Shown piece by piece: positions 8,701-21,452 of a DNA stretch of 64,000 bases. The translations under genes and the position numbers were made by a program. Position 1 is the first letter of the stretch; each line of letters opens with the position of its first letter. The stretch spans positions 1 to 64,000 of the forward strand of contig CAIYTF010000127.1 of the NCBI GenBank assembly GCA_903929035.1, read 5' to 3'. This DNA comes from an uncultured Ignavibacteriales bacterium (GTDB taxonomy: Bacteria; Bacteroidota; Ignavibacteria; Ignavibacteriales; Ignavibacteriaceae). The notes beneath the pieces were generated by a model, which made no database searches, was not told the DNA's origin, and worked only from the letters and a program-made list of their open reading frames with translations.

Positions 8701-10933
8701 CGATTCTGTTGTATCGGCTGTAATACCCGCGGGAGCGGCATTCGGTCCCGTCCTTACTTATCCGAGTAAAGCTACAGCACAAGCCGTTAACATAAACTTC
8801 AGTGTAAAACCAAATAAAAATGCCTTTTTTATTTGGGCGACTAATAATACGTATAATAACTATATAGCTGTAACTGCACCTGTTGCCAGATCTGTGGTGC
8901 CTAATAATTCTTCACAAACTATCACGTGGGATAATTTTGGTACACTGCCGGCGGTAACCGATATAGCCGCTATCCAGCTTTCAACAGACGGCGGAGCTAC
9001 TTTTGGGATTCTTTTGGAGCAAGGTACTACTCCCGTTAATGCTGGTACTACAACACTTACTTTACCTGATTTAAAGGCAGCAGTTTATAGTCTTACTCTA
9101 CCCCAGAGAAATTGCGTGATTAAGGTTTTCGGTAAGAATGCATCGGCAGTTTCCGGTGTTTTCACTATTTCCGATGCAACAGCAAGTACGTTTGCAATTG
9201 CTACCGATTTAGTAGGTTCTCCTACCAATAGGGTAACTATTCCTATTGATATAGCAAGTTACGGCGGTACTCCTATTGGTGCGTTTGATGCCAGAGTACT
9301 GTATGATAAAAACATACTCACGTACGTGGGTTCGAGCAATAACCTGACTAACTGGACAGTTGGAGCAACAAATAATGCCGCAGGCGGTTATGTTCAAATA
9401 GGTGCTTACCAAGGTGGAGGTACACTTATTAGTGCTGCTTCCGCCGGCATTGTTACCTTAGTGTTCTCCATTAATTCTACTGCCCGCTTAGGCACGCAGA
9501 CTTCTTTGCAAATTAACAATACCTATCTGGCTGCATCCGGAGCCACTGGGTCATCACTTAATGTTGCCGGACAAGATGGAAACCTTAGCCTCTTTGGAAG
9601 AGTTTCGGGATTCTTGCGTTACAGCATTAATAAAAAGCCGATAATCGGCAATAGTACTATCAGCTTAACTGATTCCGATAATCCTTCAAATAATGGTTTG
9701 TCCTTAACGGATTTAAATGGTTTCTTTGATTTCTCCGGCAAAAGACCGGGAGGTTTAGTAACTATTGTTCCGGACAGCACCAAAACTTATGACGCGTTAG
9801 CGGTTACTGCAACCGATGCGGCACTTGCCTTTGCGGGCAGAGACGGCGGTCCTACTCCTTTATCATTTGCGCAAATGATTGCTGCCGATGTGAACGGTGA
9901 CGGAATTGTCAATGCTTCTGACGCAGCATCTATCCTGCGGCTTTCATCAGGTTCAGTTACTCCGGCTGCTATTACCACCCCGGCACTCAGTAATTGGATA
10001 TATGTTGATTCAAGTTATAAGTTGACGGCAACGAACTGGCAGACTGCTCCTCGTTACATTCAATATAATCCGCTTGATTCAGTGAAAGCTAAACAAAGCT
10101 TCTGGGGTGTGTTGAGAGGTGATGTTGACGGAAGTTATATTCCAGCTTTCTTAGCAAAACCTGTGTTCGAGAAAACCGCCTATGATTCGACAGCTGTGTT
10201 AATCAGCGTTCCTGAGAAAGTGTATGCTCTCCCGGGCGATACAGTGTATATTCCTGTTAATGCTGCACTGCATAGCAAACAGATAGGAGCTTTCAATCTC
10301 TCCTTGCAGTTAGACACAAACTTTGAATATACAGGCAAGTGCGTGTTTGGTTCGGCAACTAAAAACTTAGGCTGGTCAATGAGTTCTTTTATGGAACCAT
10401 CTGGCCGCCTGAATATAGCGACAACCGATCTGAACGGCACGCTTGATCCAATCAGTACCGATGGCACGCTTTTAGTTCTTTCTTATGTCGTAAAAAATAC
10501 AGCTAAATTGGGTGATTCGTACCAAGTACAATTATCCAGATTCGCGGTTGCAAATTCAAAACTTGCACTTCTTACCATAAATTCAAATGACGGGTTAGTA
10601 TCCGTGAATAAGAACCCCACAGCAGTTGAAAACGACAAAAATTCTATTGTAACGGAATACGCGTTATCGCAGAATTACCCGAATCCGTTCAATCCAAGCA
10701 CGACAATCAGTTATGCTTTGCCTAAAGAAAGTAAAGTTACAATTGAAATTTTTAATTCATTAGGACAGAGTATATCAGTATTGTTCGATGGAAAACAATC
10801 CGCCGGACATCAGTCAGCCATCTGGAATGCCAAGAATATGGCATCAGGTGTTTACTTCTACTCGATAAAAGCAACTTCTGTTTCCGATGGAGCAAAGTTC
10901 AATTCAGTTAAAAAACTGATACTTATGAAATAA
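5768..10933 (+). CDS. Large secreted modular protein: repeated FnIII-like domains, cohesin-like and dockerin-like segments, T9SS type A C-terminal sorting domain
   Basis: Signal peptide; repeated ITPTLAWSGV..AEGY.....YYWRVKA units; DVNGDGIVNASDAASILRL; C-terminal YALSQNYPNPFNPSTTISYALP...GVYFYSIKA...KKLILMK. Confidence 0.9.
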   Translation: MINSRSNFAWLVMSFLLFFSIEAFSADAVTAPVAANNILAGSTYNITWTITTTPAGNVTIKYSPSGTFPNADNVTLTTGTIAVGIGTYSWTVPSTVSTGCKIQIVDGTPTTIVSGAFNVVTSPTLTGPTATLASLTPAITWGAVTNATGYDYQISTASDFSAIVYSTSVGAVVTSNVPASTLINNTIYYVRIRAQAATAITGAWSSTWQFSTTPIITFPSGGAALVAGNTYNITWGTFGLTGAAGAALIEFAPNGGAYVTVTAAASAQSGTYSWLVPATASASATNTIRITDAAGSTTVLTSNAFTILTANATDLVQVVFANGVNFAWAPVVATTSDIQIGTASDFLSGIVYSASLLSNSTTTLNVSGGLFQNNTKYYWRIKSSPNAWTTTIATGNFWTIPGNANLLLPVADAVDIPLKPTFTWSPVPGMNNYQVIYADNPGFTGGVTSAVLTTNTVTLGSDLIPNFYYYWKVKAYNSANTANFSISDVRKFITASPLTAPTLGTPSALALEVSITPTLAWSGVTNAEGYSIQIAADAAFAAIVYSGTTTEVSNTVLSPLSYNTTYYWRVKATKTNGLDASVWSAVRSFTTKVLSIPVLALPADNAAGVPILPTLSWGAVPVSEGYTVQFATLPDFTTGLVQFSAGNNIKFTVPVGSELSPNLVYYWRVQATKLDGKTSEWSTIRSFTTNMAPPILAYPLDDPSPYVPISYLRVPYKWQSVAGASFYDLQVCKSKSFTTTDLKTYSNIAAVAAMPVITYTPSDFLETGTVYFWRVRVKIGSVTSEYSTPWEFKTGAASTSIPGGDLNATILFDHANGRISQIKYKAAGGGSDKQILNINLNDKNKTGLCRINSETNTKLASWDETTSPNTYVYNYENTLYGAKTDSIVWGTSGIEVYVKLKLDANKQANVNASFMPGGNMTPISDYIMIDSAVTAAGDLKISKYNLNYLSGTTPVYSGKSSLAAIFDTDYSEYFGYKSDSVVSAVIPAGAAFGPVLTYPSKATAQAVNINFSVKPNKNAFFIWATNNTYNNYIAVTAPVARSVVPNNSSQTITWDNFGTLPAVTDIAAIQLSTDGGATFGILLEQGTTPVNAGTTTLTLPDLKAAVYSLTLPQRNCVIKVFGKNASAVSGVFTISDATASTFAIATDLVGSPTNRVTIPIDIASYGGTPIGAFDARVLYDKNILTYVGSSNNLTNWTVGATNNAAGGYVQIGAYQGGGTLISAASAGIVTLVFSINSTARLGTQTSLQINNTYLAASGATGSSLNVAGQDGNLSLFGRVSGFLRYSINKKPIIGNSTISLTDSDNPSNNGLSLTDLNGFFDFSGKRPGGLVTIVPDSTKTYDALAVTATDAALAFAGRDGGPTPLSFAQMIAADVNGDGIVNASDAASILRLSSGSVTPAAITTPALSNWIYVDSSYKLTATNWQTAPRYIQYNPLDSVKAKQSFWGVLRGDVDGSYIPAFLAKPVFEKTAYDSTAVLISVPEKVYALPGDTVYIPVNAALHSKQIGAFNLSLQLDTNFEYTGKCVFGSATKNLGWSMSSFMEPSGRLNIATTDLNGTLDPISTDGTLLVLSYVVKNTAKLGDSYQVQLSRFAVANSKLALLTINSNDGLVSVNKNPTAVENDKNSIVTEYALSQNYPNPFNPSTTISYALPKESKVTIEIFNSLGQSISVLFDGKQSAGHQSAIWNAKNMASGVYFYSIKATSVSDGAKFNSVKKLILMK

Positions 10934-10954
10934 CCCAATCATATAATCCATATC

Positions 10955-10992
10955 AAGGGCGGAAGCATTAAAAAGGCTTCCGCCCTTTTTTT
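10955..10992 (+). terminator. Rho-independent terminator after the T9SS cargo gene
   Basis: AAGGGCGGAAGC attaaaaag GCTTCCGCCCTT then T-run. Confidence 0.9.
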
Positions 10993-11082
10993 ATGCACGG
11001 GGAATGTTGTTTGAATGGTCTGCTCAACGGAAGGTATCTCGCGGTGAAATAATAACCCCTCACCCTGCCCTCTCCCGAAAGA

Positions 11083-11219
11083 GTAATGTCACTAACATAG
11101 TAAAAATTGCCCATTTAGGAAAACCCACCCTTAATCCCCCGACTCATCGGGGCAGGCTCTCCCTTATAAAGGGAGGGCGGGGGTGGGTTTGTTTTATTTT
11201 GTTAAGTTAGTGCCATTAC
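11083..11219. repeat. Family-4 MITE-like element (137 bp) with GTAA termini, inserted in a hairpin loop
   Basis: TIR GTAATGTCACTAAC / GTTAGTGCCATTAC (13/14); flanks CCGAAAGA (11075-11082) and CCGAAGGA (11220-11227). Confidence 0.75.
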
Positions 11220-11265
11220 CCGAAGGAGAGGGAATTTTTTCATAGCCTGCTAACAACAACCGGTT

Positions 11266-13722
11266 TTATTCAGCGGAGCCGCTTGTCACTTCTTCCTCAT
11301 CTTCAGGAAGCACTTTTGCAATATCTGCAATAGAATCGCCATCTTTTAATTTAAGCAGGCGCACGCCAACGGTATTCCTGCCCATTACGCGGAGTTCCTT
11401 GATTCCTTGACGAATGACCATACCTCGCGTGGTAATAATTACTAATTCTTCCGCGTCAGTTACCTCCATCATCGCGATCATATTACCGGCTTTTTCAGAT
11501 GTTTTAACGGTTATTACACCCTTTCCGCCTCTTTTCGTAATGCGGTAGTCAGCAATTTCAGAGCGTTTGCCGAAACCGTTCTCTGTAACAACCAATATTG
11601 TTGCCTGTCTTTTTATTACCAATAAACCTACAACTTTGTCGTCTTTGCCAAGGTTCACACCGCGGACACCGGTTGCAGTTCTTCCAATATCACGAACATC
11701 TGATTCGTGGAAACGAATTGCAAAACCGTGTGAAGTGCCAATAACAATGTCGTTGCTTCCATCCGAAAGTTTAACTGAAATCAAGCTGTCGCCTTCGTTC
11801 AAGCCAATCGCGTTGATTCCGCCTTTACGAACATTGCCGTAAGCTGAAAGAACAGTTTTCTTAATAACGCCCTGTTTAGTACACATAATCAAGAATTGAT
11901 CATCCTTAAATTCTTTCACGGCAACAAACGCGCTGATCACTTCATCTTTTTCTTTTTCGATAAGATTAATAATCGATCTGCCTTTTGTCGCTCGTCCTCC
12001 TTCGGGCAGTTCGTGTACTTTCAGCCAATAGCATCTGCCCTTATCGGTGAAGAACAATATATATTGATGCGTTGAAGCAACAAACATATGCTCGATAAAG
12101 TCGTCCTCGTTCATACCTGAACCAATAACACCTTTACCGCCGCGTCCCTGTCTCCTGTAACCGCTCACGGGGAAGCGTTTAATAAAGCCTTTATGGGAAA
12201 TTGTAACTACAACATCTTCTTCCGCGATCATATCCTCGATAGAAAACTCTTCAAAGCTGTATATTATTTCAGTGCGGCGCGCATCTCCATAGCGTTCTTT
12301 CAACTCCAAGAGTTCATTGCGAATAATCAAATTTCGCTGATCTTCATTAGCCAAAATACCGCGCAGCTTTTCAATCAATTTAATAATTTCCTTGTACTCA
12401 TCTTCAATTTTCTTACGCTCAAGTCCGGTAAGACGCTGCAGACGCATATCCAAGATAGCTTTTGCCTGAATTTCCGAAAGCTTAAACTTTCGTATTAAAT
12501 TATTCTTGGCAGTCTCAACATCGCGCGATTTCTTGATTGTTTCAATAACTTCATCAATATTATCAAGCGCGATAATATAGCCTTCTAAAATATGCGCGCG
12601 GCGTTCTGCTGCATCCAGCTCGAACTTTGTTCGCCTGATGAGTACTTCCATCCTGTGGGCAAGGAAGTGAGTCATCATTTCTTTCAAGGTCAAAACTTTT
12701 GGCATCCCGTTAACAAGCGCGAGCATATTAACACCAAAGGTGGTCTGCATTTGTGTATGCTTATAAAGCTGATTGATTACCACTTCCGTTTGGGCATCTC
12801 TCTTTAGTTCGATAACCACGCGCATACCATCTCGGTCGGATTCATCGCGAATATTGGAAATACCATCGATTTTTCCTTCCTTAACCAGACCGGCAATTTT
12901 CTCAATCAAATTGGCTTTATTAACCTGATACGGCAGTTCGGAAATAATAATATTTTCTCTTCCGTTTTTCAACAAATCTTTACTTGTAACAGCGCGAACC
13001 AAAAGTTTCCCGCGCCCTGTAAGATAGGCATCACGCACACCATCATAACCAACAATTTTACCGCCTGTCGGAAAATCGGGAGCAATAACGTGCTTCATAA
13101 GTTTTTCAATAGTAATTTCAGGGTTATTGATTAATGCAATTAATCCGTCAATAACTTCTGTCAAATTGTGCGGAGGAATGTTTGTTGCCATACCAACAGC
13201 AATACCGCTTGAACCGTTAATCAGCAGGTTCGGCAAGTAGCAAGGCATAACTTTTGGCTCTTGCAAAGAATCGTCAAAATTTGGGGCAAAGTCAACAGTA
13301 TTTTTATCAAGATCGCGAAGAATTTCATCCGCGATTCGCGCAAGACGAGCTTCAGTATAACGCATTGCCGCGGGAGAATCACCGTCAACGGAACCGAAGT
13401 TTCCTTGTCCTTGGACCAGCGGATAACGCAAGGAAAAATCCTGCACCATACGCACCATTGTATCATAGACGGCCGAATCACCGTGGGGATGATACTTACC
13501 GAGAACTTCTCCAACGATTCTTGCTGATTTTTTATAGGGTTTATTATGGGCGACACCGAGTTCATACATACCAAAAAGTACGCGGCGGTGAACCGGTTTT
13601 AGACCATCTCTCACGTCAGGCAAGGCACGAGCCACGATAACGGACATTGAATAATCAATATACGATGATCGCATTTCGTCTTCTAACGCGACCGGGTTAA
13701 TATTATCAAACATAGAACTCAT
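11266..13722 (-). CDS. gyrA: DNA gyrase subunit A
   Basis: [37 protein letters not shown], GyrA-box-like QGRGGKG. Confidence 0.97.
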   Translation of the reverse strand: MSSMFDNINPVALEDEMRSSYIDYSMSVIVARALPDVRDGLKPVHRRVLFGMYELGVAHNKPYKKSARIVGEVLGKYHPHGDSAVYDTMVRMVQDFSLRYPLVQGQGNFGSVDGDSPAAMRYTEARLARIADEILRDLDKNTVDFAPNFDDSLQEPKVMPCYLPNLLINGSSGIAVGMATNIPPHNLTEVIDGLIALINNPEITIEKLMKHVIAPDFPTGGKIVGYDGVRDAYLTGRGKLLVRAVTSKDLLKNGRENIIISELPYQVNKANLIEKIAGLVKEGKIDGISNIRDESDRDGMRVVIELKRDAQTEVVINQLYKHTQMQTTFGVNMLALVNGMPKVLTLKEMMTHFLAHRMEVLIRRTKFELDAAERRAHILEGYIIALDNIDEVIETIKKSRDVETAKNNLIRKFKLSEIQAKAILDMRLQRLTGLERKKIEDEYKEIIKLIEKLRGILANEDQRNLIIRNELLELKERYGDARRTEIIYSFEEFSIEDMIAEEDVVVTISHKGFIKRFPVSGYRRQGRGGKGVIGSGMNEDDFIEHMFVASTHQYILFFTDKGRCYWLKVHELPEGGRATKGRSIINLIEKEKDEVISAFVAVKEFKDDQFLIMCTKQGVIKKTVLSAYGNVRKGGINAIGLNEGDSLISVKLSDGSNDIVIGTSHGFAIRFHESDVRDIGRTATGVRGVNLGKDDKVVGLLVIKRQATILVVTENGFGKRSEIADYRITKRGGKGVITVKTSEKAGNMIAMMEVTDAEELVIITTRGMVIRQGIKELRVMGRNTVGVRLLKLKDGDSIADIAKVLPEDEEEVTSGSAE

Positions 13723-13757
13723 AGATAAAATTTATTTTCTTTTTTTCAATTACGAAA

Positions 13758-15767
<2,010 letters not shown>

Positions 15768-15801
15768 TCAACTTTGTCCTATAATTTCTAAATTCATAAT
15801 A

Positions 15802-16113
15802 CTAACAAAAACGGACTTTTTTTACCCGTTCTTCCTTAAAATATTCATTGATTTTTTTTACTATCTCTGTGTCGTGAAATTTTAATTCACCCTTTAGTAC
15901 AGAATAATCAACGTTTATATATAAAATCTTTTTTTCAAACTTTGCCGGTGTGGCTTTACCGAGTAAACCGGGGAATATCACAAAAAAGTTTTCAATTACT
16001 TCACCGTTAAGAATCAGTTCGTGTACTTTCTTCAGCAGGGGCGACGCGGCAATAATTTCGCCAACGCTGTTTGCCTGTTCAATTTTCTCTCTGCGCTTGA
16101 CCTTCTTTGACAT
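15802..16113 (-). CDS. DUF721 / DciA-like protein
   Basis: About 100 aa between recF and gyrB; LYINVDYSVLKGELKFHDTEIVKKINE resembles the DUF721 core. Confidence 0.7.
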   Translation of the reverse strand: MSKKVKRREKIEQANSVGEIIAASPLLKKVHELILNGEVIENFFVIFPGLLGKATPAKFEKKILYINVDYSVLKGELKFHDTEIVKKINEYFKEERVKKVRFC

Positions 16114-17194
16114 AAAATACTTTGTCGCTCGATTGATTTACAACTTGTTCATAATTTGAAAAATCGGTCATTGTCAAAAATGACTGCCCGATATCGTTTA
16201 AATATCCGCTAATATTAAAAGCACGTTTCTTGTCTAATTCGCTGTAAATATCATCAAGTAAAAACAGTGGTTTCTTACCGGTAACATTCTTCAGATAATA
16301 ATATTGGGCGAAACGCAGTGCCACTTGAAATGTTTTATGCTGCCCTTGAGAACCAAACGACTTTAAATTTTTATTATCCACTGAAAAAATAAAATCATCG
16401 CGATGCGGACCAGTCAAATTGGACTCTCTGCGCAATTCTTCATTCCTGCGTTGAAGCAGTTTTTCCATAAAAAACGATTCATTGATTGAACTTGCCGCGC
16501 CCGGGAATGGTTCATATCCGATAAACGGAATTTCACCATCCGGAAAAATTCTTCTATATGCAGTTGTTATGTACTCGGCAAATTCCTCGATAAATTCTCC
16601 GCGTTTATTTATGAGAACCGTGCCGCTTTTAACAAGCTTTTCATCCCATACTTCTAACTGCGATAAATATTCCTGCCGTGAATGCACTTTTATTTGAGAT
16701 AAAAGAGAACTGCGATGTTTTAAGACTTTCCCATAATCGAGCAAACACCCCAAATAATATTCACTTGCCTGAGAAAGAATTGCATCGACAAATTTTCTTC
16801 TTCCGCCGGGCCCGCCTTGAGTAAGTTCGTGGTCTTCAGGGGTTAACAAAACAACCGGAAATTTTCCGATTATACTTGACGGCCGATAAACCGGTTTCCC
16901 GTCAAGAAAATAAGTTCGCCTGCTCTCACCGGGAGCAAAATAAACCCGAACATCGTTAGAAATTGTATCGCGAAATTTTCCTGAGATCTCAAAATTATTC
17001 CCGTCAAAATTTATACACTCGCTATCAGAAGAGTTCCTAAACCCTTTGGTAGTGCATAAAAAATAAATTGCCTCTAAAACTGTTGTTTTCCCTTGTCCGT
17101 TACCTCCAACCAAAAAATTCAATCTATCCGAAAAATCAAATTCTGTCTTTCGATGAATTTTAAAGTTATTTAATTCAACGTGCTCTAAAGCCAT
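16079..17194 (-). CDS. recF: DNA replication and repair protein RecF
   Basis: VGGNGQGKTTVLEAIYFL Walker A, GPHRDDF, SQGQHKT, LLDDIYSELD. Confidence 0.95.
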   Translation of the reverse strand: MALEHVELNNFKIHRKTEFDFSDRLNFLVGGNGQGKTTVLEAIYFLCTTKGFRNSSDSECINFDGNNFEISGKFRDTISNDVRVYFAPGESRRTYFLDGKPVYRPSSIIGKFPVVLLTPEDHELTQGGPGGRRKFVDAILSQASEYYLGCLLDYGKVLKHRSSLLSQIKVHSRQEYLSQLEVWDEKLVKSGTVLINKRGEFIEEFAEYITTAYRRIFPDGEIPFIGYEPFPGAASSINESFFMEKLLQRRNEELRRESNLTGPHRDDFIFSVDNKNLKSFGSQGQHKTFQVALRFAQYYYLKNVTGKKPLFLLDDIYSELDKKRAFNISGYLNDIGQSFLTMTDFSNYEQVVNQSSDKVFYVKEGQAQREN

Positions 17195-18312
17195 CAGGAA
17201 TGAGAAGTCAACCTCACCGGCATAAGAAGTGAAAGAACTTCTTCAGCCTCACTATCCTGTTTATCGGGGAAAATAACCACTGCCCTGGTTGGGGTATCCA
17301 TTTGAATAATCACGTTTTCAGCATTCAAATGGTTAAGCAATTCAGACAAGAAAGTCGGGTTAAAAGAAATTTCCATAGATGATCCTTGAAAATCACAAGA
17401 AAGTGTATCTTCACCGCGTGACTGTGAATTAGAATCTTCCGATGACAGCTTAACTTGAGTTTTGGTAATGCTCAACTTAATCTGCTGATAGCGCGGATTG
17501 GAGAAAACAAGCATTCTCCGCACGGCAGCCGACAGTGCTTTTCGGTCAATAGTCAAAATATTTTCATTCTCAAGCGGAATAACATTGTTGTAATTAGGAA
17601 ATTTCTGGGTAATCAATTTTGAAATAATATAAAAATCCTGCATCTGAAAATGCACGTAATTTTGGCTGTAGTACATAGTCACATCGCCATCATCCATTGA
17701 TTTTAGTAAGATGCCGACAGTCTTTTCAGGAACAACGATGGAAGAAGGTGTTTCAAATGTAAAGTCTTTCAATGTTCGTCTGATTAACTTATGACCATCG
17801 GTTCCAACTACCACGAGTGCATCGGGAGTAAAATCAAACAACATACCGCAAATAGCCATACGCGTTTGATTGTTTTTATCAACGGAAAATAACGTGCCCT
17901 CAATAACTTCGCGCAACATTCTGCCCGATATAGTAAACACATTTTCTTTTTCCACTGAAGGAATTTGAGGAAAATTTTGTTCACTTGAATAATTAACAAA
18001 ATACTCACCGGTTTCAGTGCTGATTCTCAGCTTTAAATGGTCAACCGATTCCACCGTAAGCATCGTTTCAGGCAGTACCTTTACGATATTGGTAAAAAAG
18101 CCCGCGTCCGTGAGTAAATCGAAATCCTCATCTGCATCTATCGGCATAGTATATTGCAGAAAAATTTCTTCGTCAGATGAAGTCATAAAAAGCTGACCAT
18201 CTACAACTTGAATAGAATAATTTAAAAGTACCGGGTTTGTTGTCTTAGATATACCCGGGAATACCTTAGCAACTGCTTTATTTAGAGCATTACTGCTAAC
18301 TGAAAATTTCAT
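17194..18312 (-). CDS. dnaN: DNA polymerase III beta sliding clamp
   Basis: MKFSVSSNALNKAVAKVFPGI, VGTDGHKLI, full length, next to recF. Confidence 0.95.
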   Translation of the reverse strand: MKFSVSSNALNKAVAKVFPGISKTTNPVLLNYSIQVVDGQLFMTSSDEEIFLQYTMPIDADEDFDLLTDAGFFTNIVKVLPETMLTVESVDHLKLRISTETGEYFVNYSSEQNFPQIPSVEKENVFTISGRMLREVIEGTLFSVDKNNQTRMAICGMLFDFTPDALVVVGTDGHKLIRRTLKDFTFETPSSIVVPEKTVGILLKSMDDGDVTMYYSQNYVHFQMQDFYIISKLITQKFPNYNNVIPLENENILTIDRKALSAAVRRMLVFSNPRYQQIKLSITKTQVKLSSEDSNSQSRGEDTLSCDFQGSSMEISFNPTFLSELLNHLNAENVIIQMDTPTRAVVIFPDKQDSEAEEVLSLLMPVRLTSHS

Positions 18313-18430
18313 AGATGTTTCTCCATATTAACATAGAAAATTACGAAAAAAAAACTCCATATTCTAACATATTTATTAATAAATTGCATCATATAAAATT
18401 TAATCGCAAACTAACTGATTTTTAAAGTAA

Positions 18431-19600
18431 ATGAAATCGTTTTATGATGTAATCGTTGTTGGTGCAGGTCCCGCCGGCTCAACGGCGGCAAGATTCGCGG
18501 CTGAACAAGGTGTTTCGGTACTTATGCTTGAAAAAGACAGGGATGTTGGATCCCCTGTCAGGTGTGGTGAAGCAATCGGCAAAGCGGGTGTTGAAGAATT
18601 TATTACCCCTGATCCACGGTGGATTTGCGCGTATATAAATAAATTTTCTCTTAATGCCCCAAATGGCACAGAAACAATTGTAGAATATAAAGATACCGCG
18701 TATGTGCTTGAAAGAAAAATTTTTGATTATGAAATTGCCAAACTTGCCGCGAAAGCAGGCACGGAAATATTAACCAGGGCTTATGTGAATGGTTTAATAA
18801 TCGAGAATGATATTGTCAGCGGGGTAAAATATGAATATCGCGGCGAACAAATTGAAGCCGGTGCTAAAGTGGTTATCGCGGCTGATGGAGTTGAATCTCG
18901 CGTAGGCAGATGGGCAGGATTGCAAACACATATTGATTTTCGCGATATGGAAAGCTGCGTTCAAATTACGGCAACGCTTCCTTCAATAAACACCGAAACG
19001 TGCTATTTTTATCTTGGGAAGGAATTTGCTCCCGGCGGCTATTTATGGATTTTCCCGAAAGGCGAGTCTATTGCAAATATTGGTCTTGGTGTTGGAGGAA
19101 TAACAGGAAAGAATCACCAATCGGCACTGACATTTCTCAATCAATTTATGGAAAAAAGATTCCCCGATGCTTCAATATTGACTTCAATTGCCGGAGGTGT
19201 TCCCTGTATCCCAACCCTGCAAAAAATATCCGCCCCGGGCATTATGCTTGTTGGCGATGCTGCACGGCAAGTAAACCCTCTCAGCGGAGGCGGTATCGCG
19301 AGCGGAATGATTAGCGGGAAAATAGCCGGCGGAATTGCAGGTTCCGCGGTTAAAAACAACCGGCTTAATGATATATTGACTTATGACAAAGCCTGGCACG
19401 ACAGGTTAGGAAAACGGCACGAGACTTTTAATAAAATAAAAGAAGGCATTTATAATTTTTCCGATGAAAAATTTAATAAAATCGCCGGCGTGATTAACTC
19501 GATTCCCGTAGATAAACGAACGCTCGGAAAATTATTTACAACCGCCTTAATTAAACAGCCGTCATTGCTGCTTGACGTGGCAAAAGTGTTCGTGGTATAA
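18431..19600 (+). CDS. Geranylgeranyl reductase family FAD-dependent oxidoreductase
   Basis: YDVIVVGAGPAGSTAARFAAEQG, GSPVRCGEAIG, VGDAARQVNPLSGGGI. Confidence 0.9.
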   Translation: MKSFYDVIVVGAGPAGSTAARFAAEQGVSVLMLEKDRDVGSPVRCGEAIGKAGVEEFITPDPRWICAYINKFSLNAPNGTETIVEYKDTAYVLERKIFDYEIAKLAAKAGTEILTRAYVNGLIIENDIVSGVKYEYRGEQIEAGAKVVIAADGVESRVGRWAGLQTHIDFRDMESCVQITATLPSINTETCYFYLGKEFAPGGYLWIFPKGESIANIGLGVGGITGKNHQSALTFLNQFMEKRFPDASILTSIAGGVPCIPTLQKISAPGIMLVGDAARQVNPLSGGGIASGMISGKIAGGIAGSAVKNNRLNDILTYDKAWHDRLGKRHETFNKIKEGIYNFSDEKFNKIAGVINSIPVDKRTLGKLFTTALIKQPSLLLDVAKVFVV

Positions 19601-19616
19601 GTCAATAGACTGATTA

Positions 19617-20276
19617 TTATTCCTCAAACATATTTTCATCAACCGCGGCGGAATTTAATATTTTCATTACTTCCTTAATTTCATAAAATGTATATCCCCG
19701 CTGCAATAAATAGGAGATGAGTTTTTTTGAAGATTCTTGTTCGGGAGTATTCCTTGATTGTAATTGCTTTAATTTTTTCTTGGCGGCAATCAATAAAGGC
19801 GGTTCTTCATCGGATTCATCTTCGTGTATCAAATCTATCGCTGCATCCGCTATTTTGGAATCGATTCCGCGCTGCCGAAGCATAAGACGAATTTTGTTTT
19901 TCCCAAATCGCTTGTGATAATAGGCATCCGCGCTATATTTTTCGGCAAATATTTTGTCATTAAGCAGAGATTCCCCGGTCAATTTTTGCAATGTCTCATT
20001 GACCAATTGCTTCTCGTAATTTTTCTTTATTAGCTTTCGATACAGTTCAAACCGGCTGTGCATACGTCTTTCAATAAAACGCAATGCAGATTCATATACA
20101 CGATGTTTGTTGGATTCGGCAAGCAGTTCTTCATAAACTGCATCTGTTAGAATATCTCCGCTTCGCAGCTGAAAGCGATATACAATATCAAACGAGAGGA
20201 GAAGTTTTGTATCAAGAAAAGCGACTGTCACTTTCGTTTCAGCCGCTTTTTTGATAGAAATTATTTCGTGAGCCAA
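19617..20276 (-). CDS. recX: Regulatory protein RecX
   Basis: Downstream of recA; ALRFIERRMHSRFELYRKL...LNDKIFAEKYSADAYYHKRFGKNKIRLMLRQRGI. Confidence 0.88.
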   Translation of the reverse strand: MAHEIISIKKAAETKVTVAFLDTKLLLSFDIVYRFQLRSGDILTDAVYEELLAESNKHRVYESALRFIERRMHSRFELYRKLIKKNYEKQLVNETLQKLTGESLLNDKIFAEKYSADAYYHKRFGKNKIRLMLRQRGIDSKIADAAIDLIHEDESDEEPPLLIAAKKKLKQLQSRNTPEQESSKKLISYLLQRGYTFYEIKEVMKILNSAAVDENMFEE

Positions 20277-20278
20277 AA

Positions 20279-21352
20279 TTACGATTTAGCTGATTTTTTT
20301 TCTTTCACTACAGGCGCAGGTTTTTCTATTTCCGTGACAGGTTCTTCGGTGCCATCACCTTTAATCATTCCAAGCCTGACTTTAACAGCTGCCGCGATGT
20401 CATCAAATAGGGCAGGACTTTCGATCATCTTCTGACGAAAAGCTTCCCTGCCTTGGAAACGATCTTCCTTATATGTAAACCACGCGCCGCTCTTTTTCAC
20501 TATATTAAAGTTAGTTGCCAAATCAAGAAGGTCGCCTGATTTACTGATGCCTTCATTATAAAGAACATCAAATTCAACTTCTTTAAATGGAGGAGCAACT
20601 TTGCTCTTGACAATCTTAACTTTAACTCTGCTGCCAATACTCTCGGCACCGTCTTTAATTTGGGCAATTTTCCGTATGTCCATACGAACTGAGGCGTAAA
20701 ATTTCAGCGCGTTGCCGCCGGTGGTAGTTTCAGGATTACCAAACATAATACCTATTTTCATACGAAGCTGATTTGTGAAAATTACGCAGGTTTTTGAACG
20801 GCTGATAGCTCCTGTAAGTTTCCGCAATGCCTGCGACATTAAACGCGCCTGCATTGCCATTTGTGCATCACCCATATCGCCTTCAATCTCCGAGCGCGGA
20901 ACCAGCGCGGCAACCGAATCAATAACAATTACATCTATTGCATTGCTGCGAACCAATGTATCCACAATTTCCAAACCCTGTTCGCCATAATCAGGCTGAG
21001 ATATCAATAAATTATTGGTATCAACACCAAGCCGTTTCGCGTAGTTAATATCAAGCGCGTGTTCAGCATCAATGAAAGCCGCGAGTCCTCCCAGTTTTTG
21101 GGCTTCGCTTATGATGTGCAGACAAACAGTTGTCTTTCCGCTTGATTCGGGACCATATATTTCAACAATTCTTCCTCTTGGAACGCCGCCAATACCTAAA
21201 GCATAATCAAGTGATAACGCGCCGGTTGGGATTGACTCAACCTTGTTAATAACACCATCCCCCAATTTCATTATAATTCCCTTGCCATAGGCTTTTTCCA
21301 AAGTCAGGATGGCTTCATCAACTATTTTTATTTTGTCGTCACGTTCACTCAT
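20279..21352 (-). CDS. recA: Recombinase RecA
   Basis: [52 protein letters not shown]. Confidence 0.98.
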   Translation of the reverse strand: MSERDDKIKIVDEAILTLEKAYGKGIIMKLGDGVINKVESIPTGALSLDYALGIGGVPRGRIVEIYGPESSGKTTVCLHIISEAQKLGGLAAFIDAEHALDINYAKRLGVDTNNLLISQPDYGEQGLEIVDTLVRSNAIDVIVIDSVAALVPRSEIEGDMGDAQMAMQARLMSQALRKLTGAISRSKTCVIFTNQLRMKIGIMFGNPETTTGGNALKFYASVRMDIRKIAQIKDGAESIGSRVKVKIVKSKVAPPFKEVEFDVLYNEGISKSGDLLDLATNFNIVKKSGAWFTYKEDRFQGREAFRQKMIESPALFDDIAAAVKVRLGMIKGDGTEEPVTEIEKPAPVVKEKKSAKS

Positions 21353-21452
21353 TATTGCTCCAATGCTAAAATATTATTCATTTTAATACAAAAATTACAA
21401 TTAAAAACCATAAGAAACGAAAATTCATTTGAGAATTTTCATATTTTTATGC

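Noticed and set aside
11004-11210. 68-aa ORF
   Set aside because: Lies within the family-4 element and its host hairpin (TPHPALSRKSN...), a typical spurious repeat translation.
13254-13640. 128-aa plus-strand ORF antisense to gyrA
   Set aside because: Fully within highly conserved gyrA on the opposite strand; frame is open by codon bias. The same applies to most other short antisense ORFs in the track.
18313-18430. oriC at the dnaN upstream region
   Set aside because: No dnaA gene and no recognisable DnaA-box cluster.
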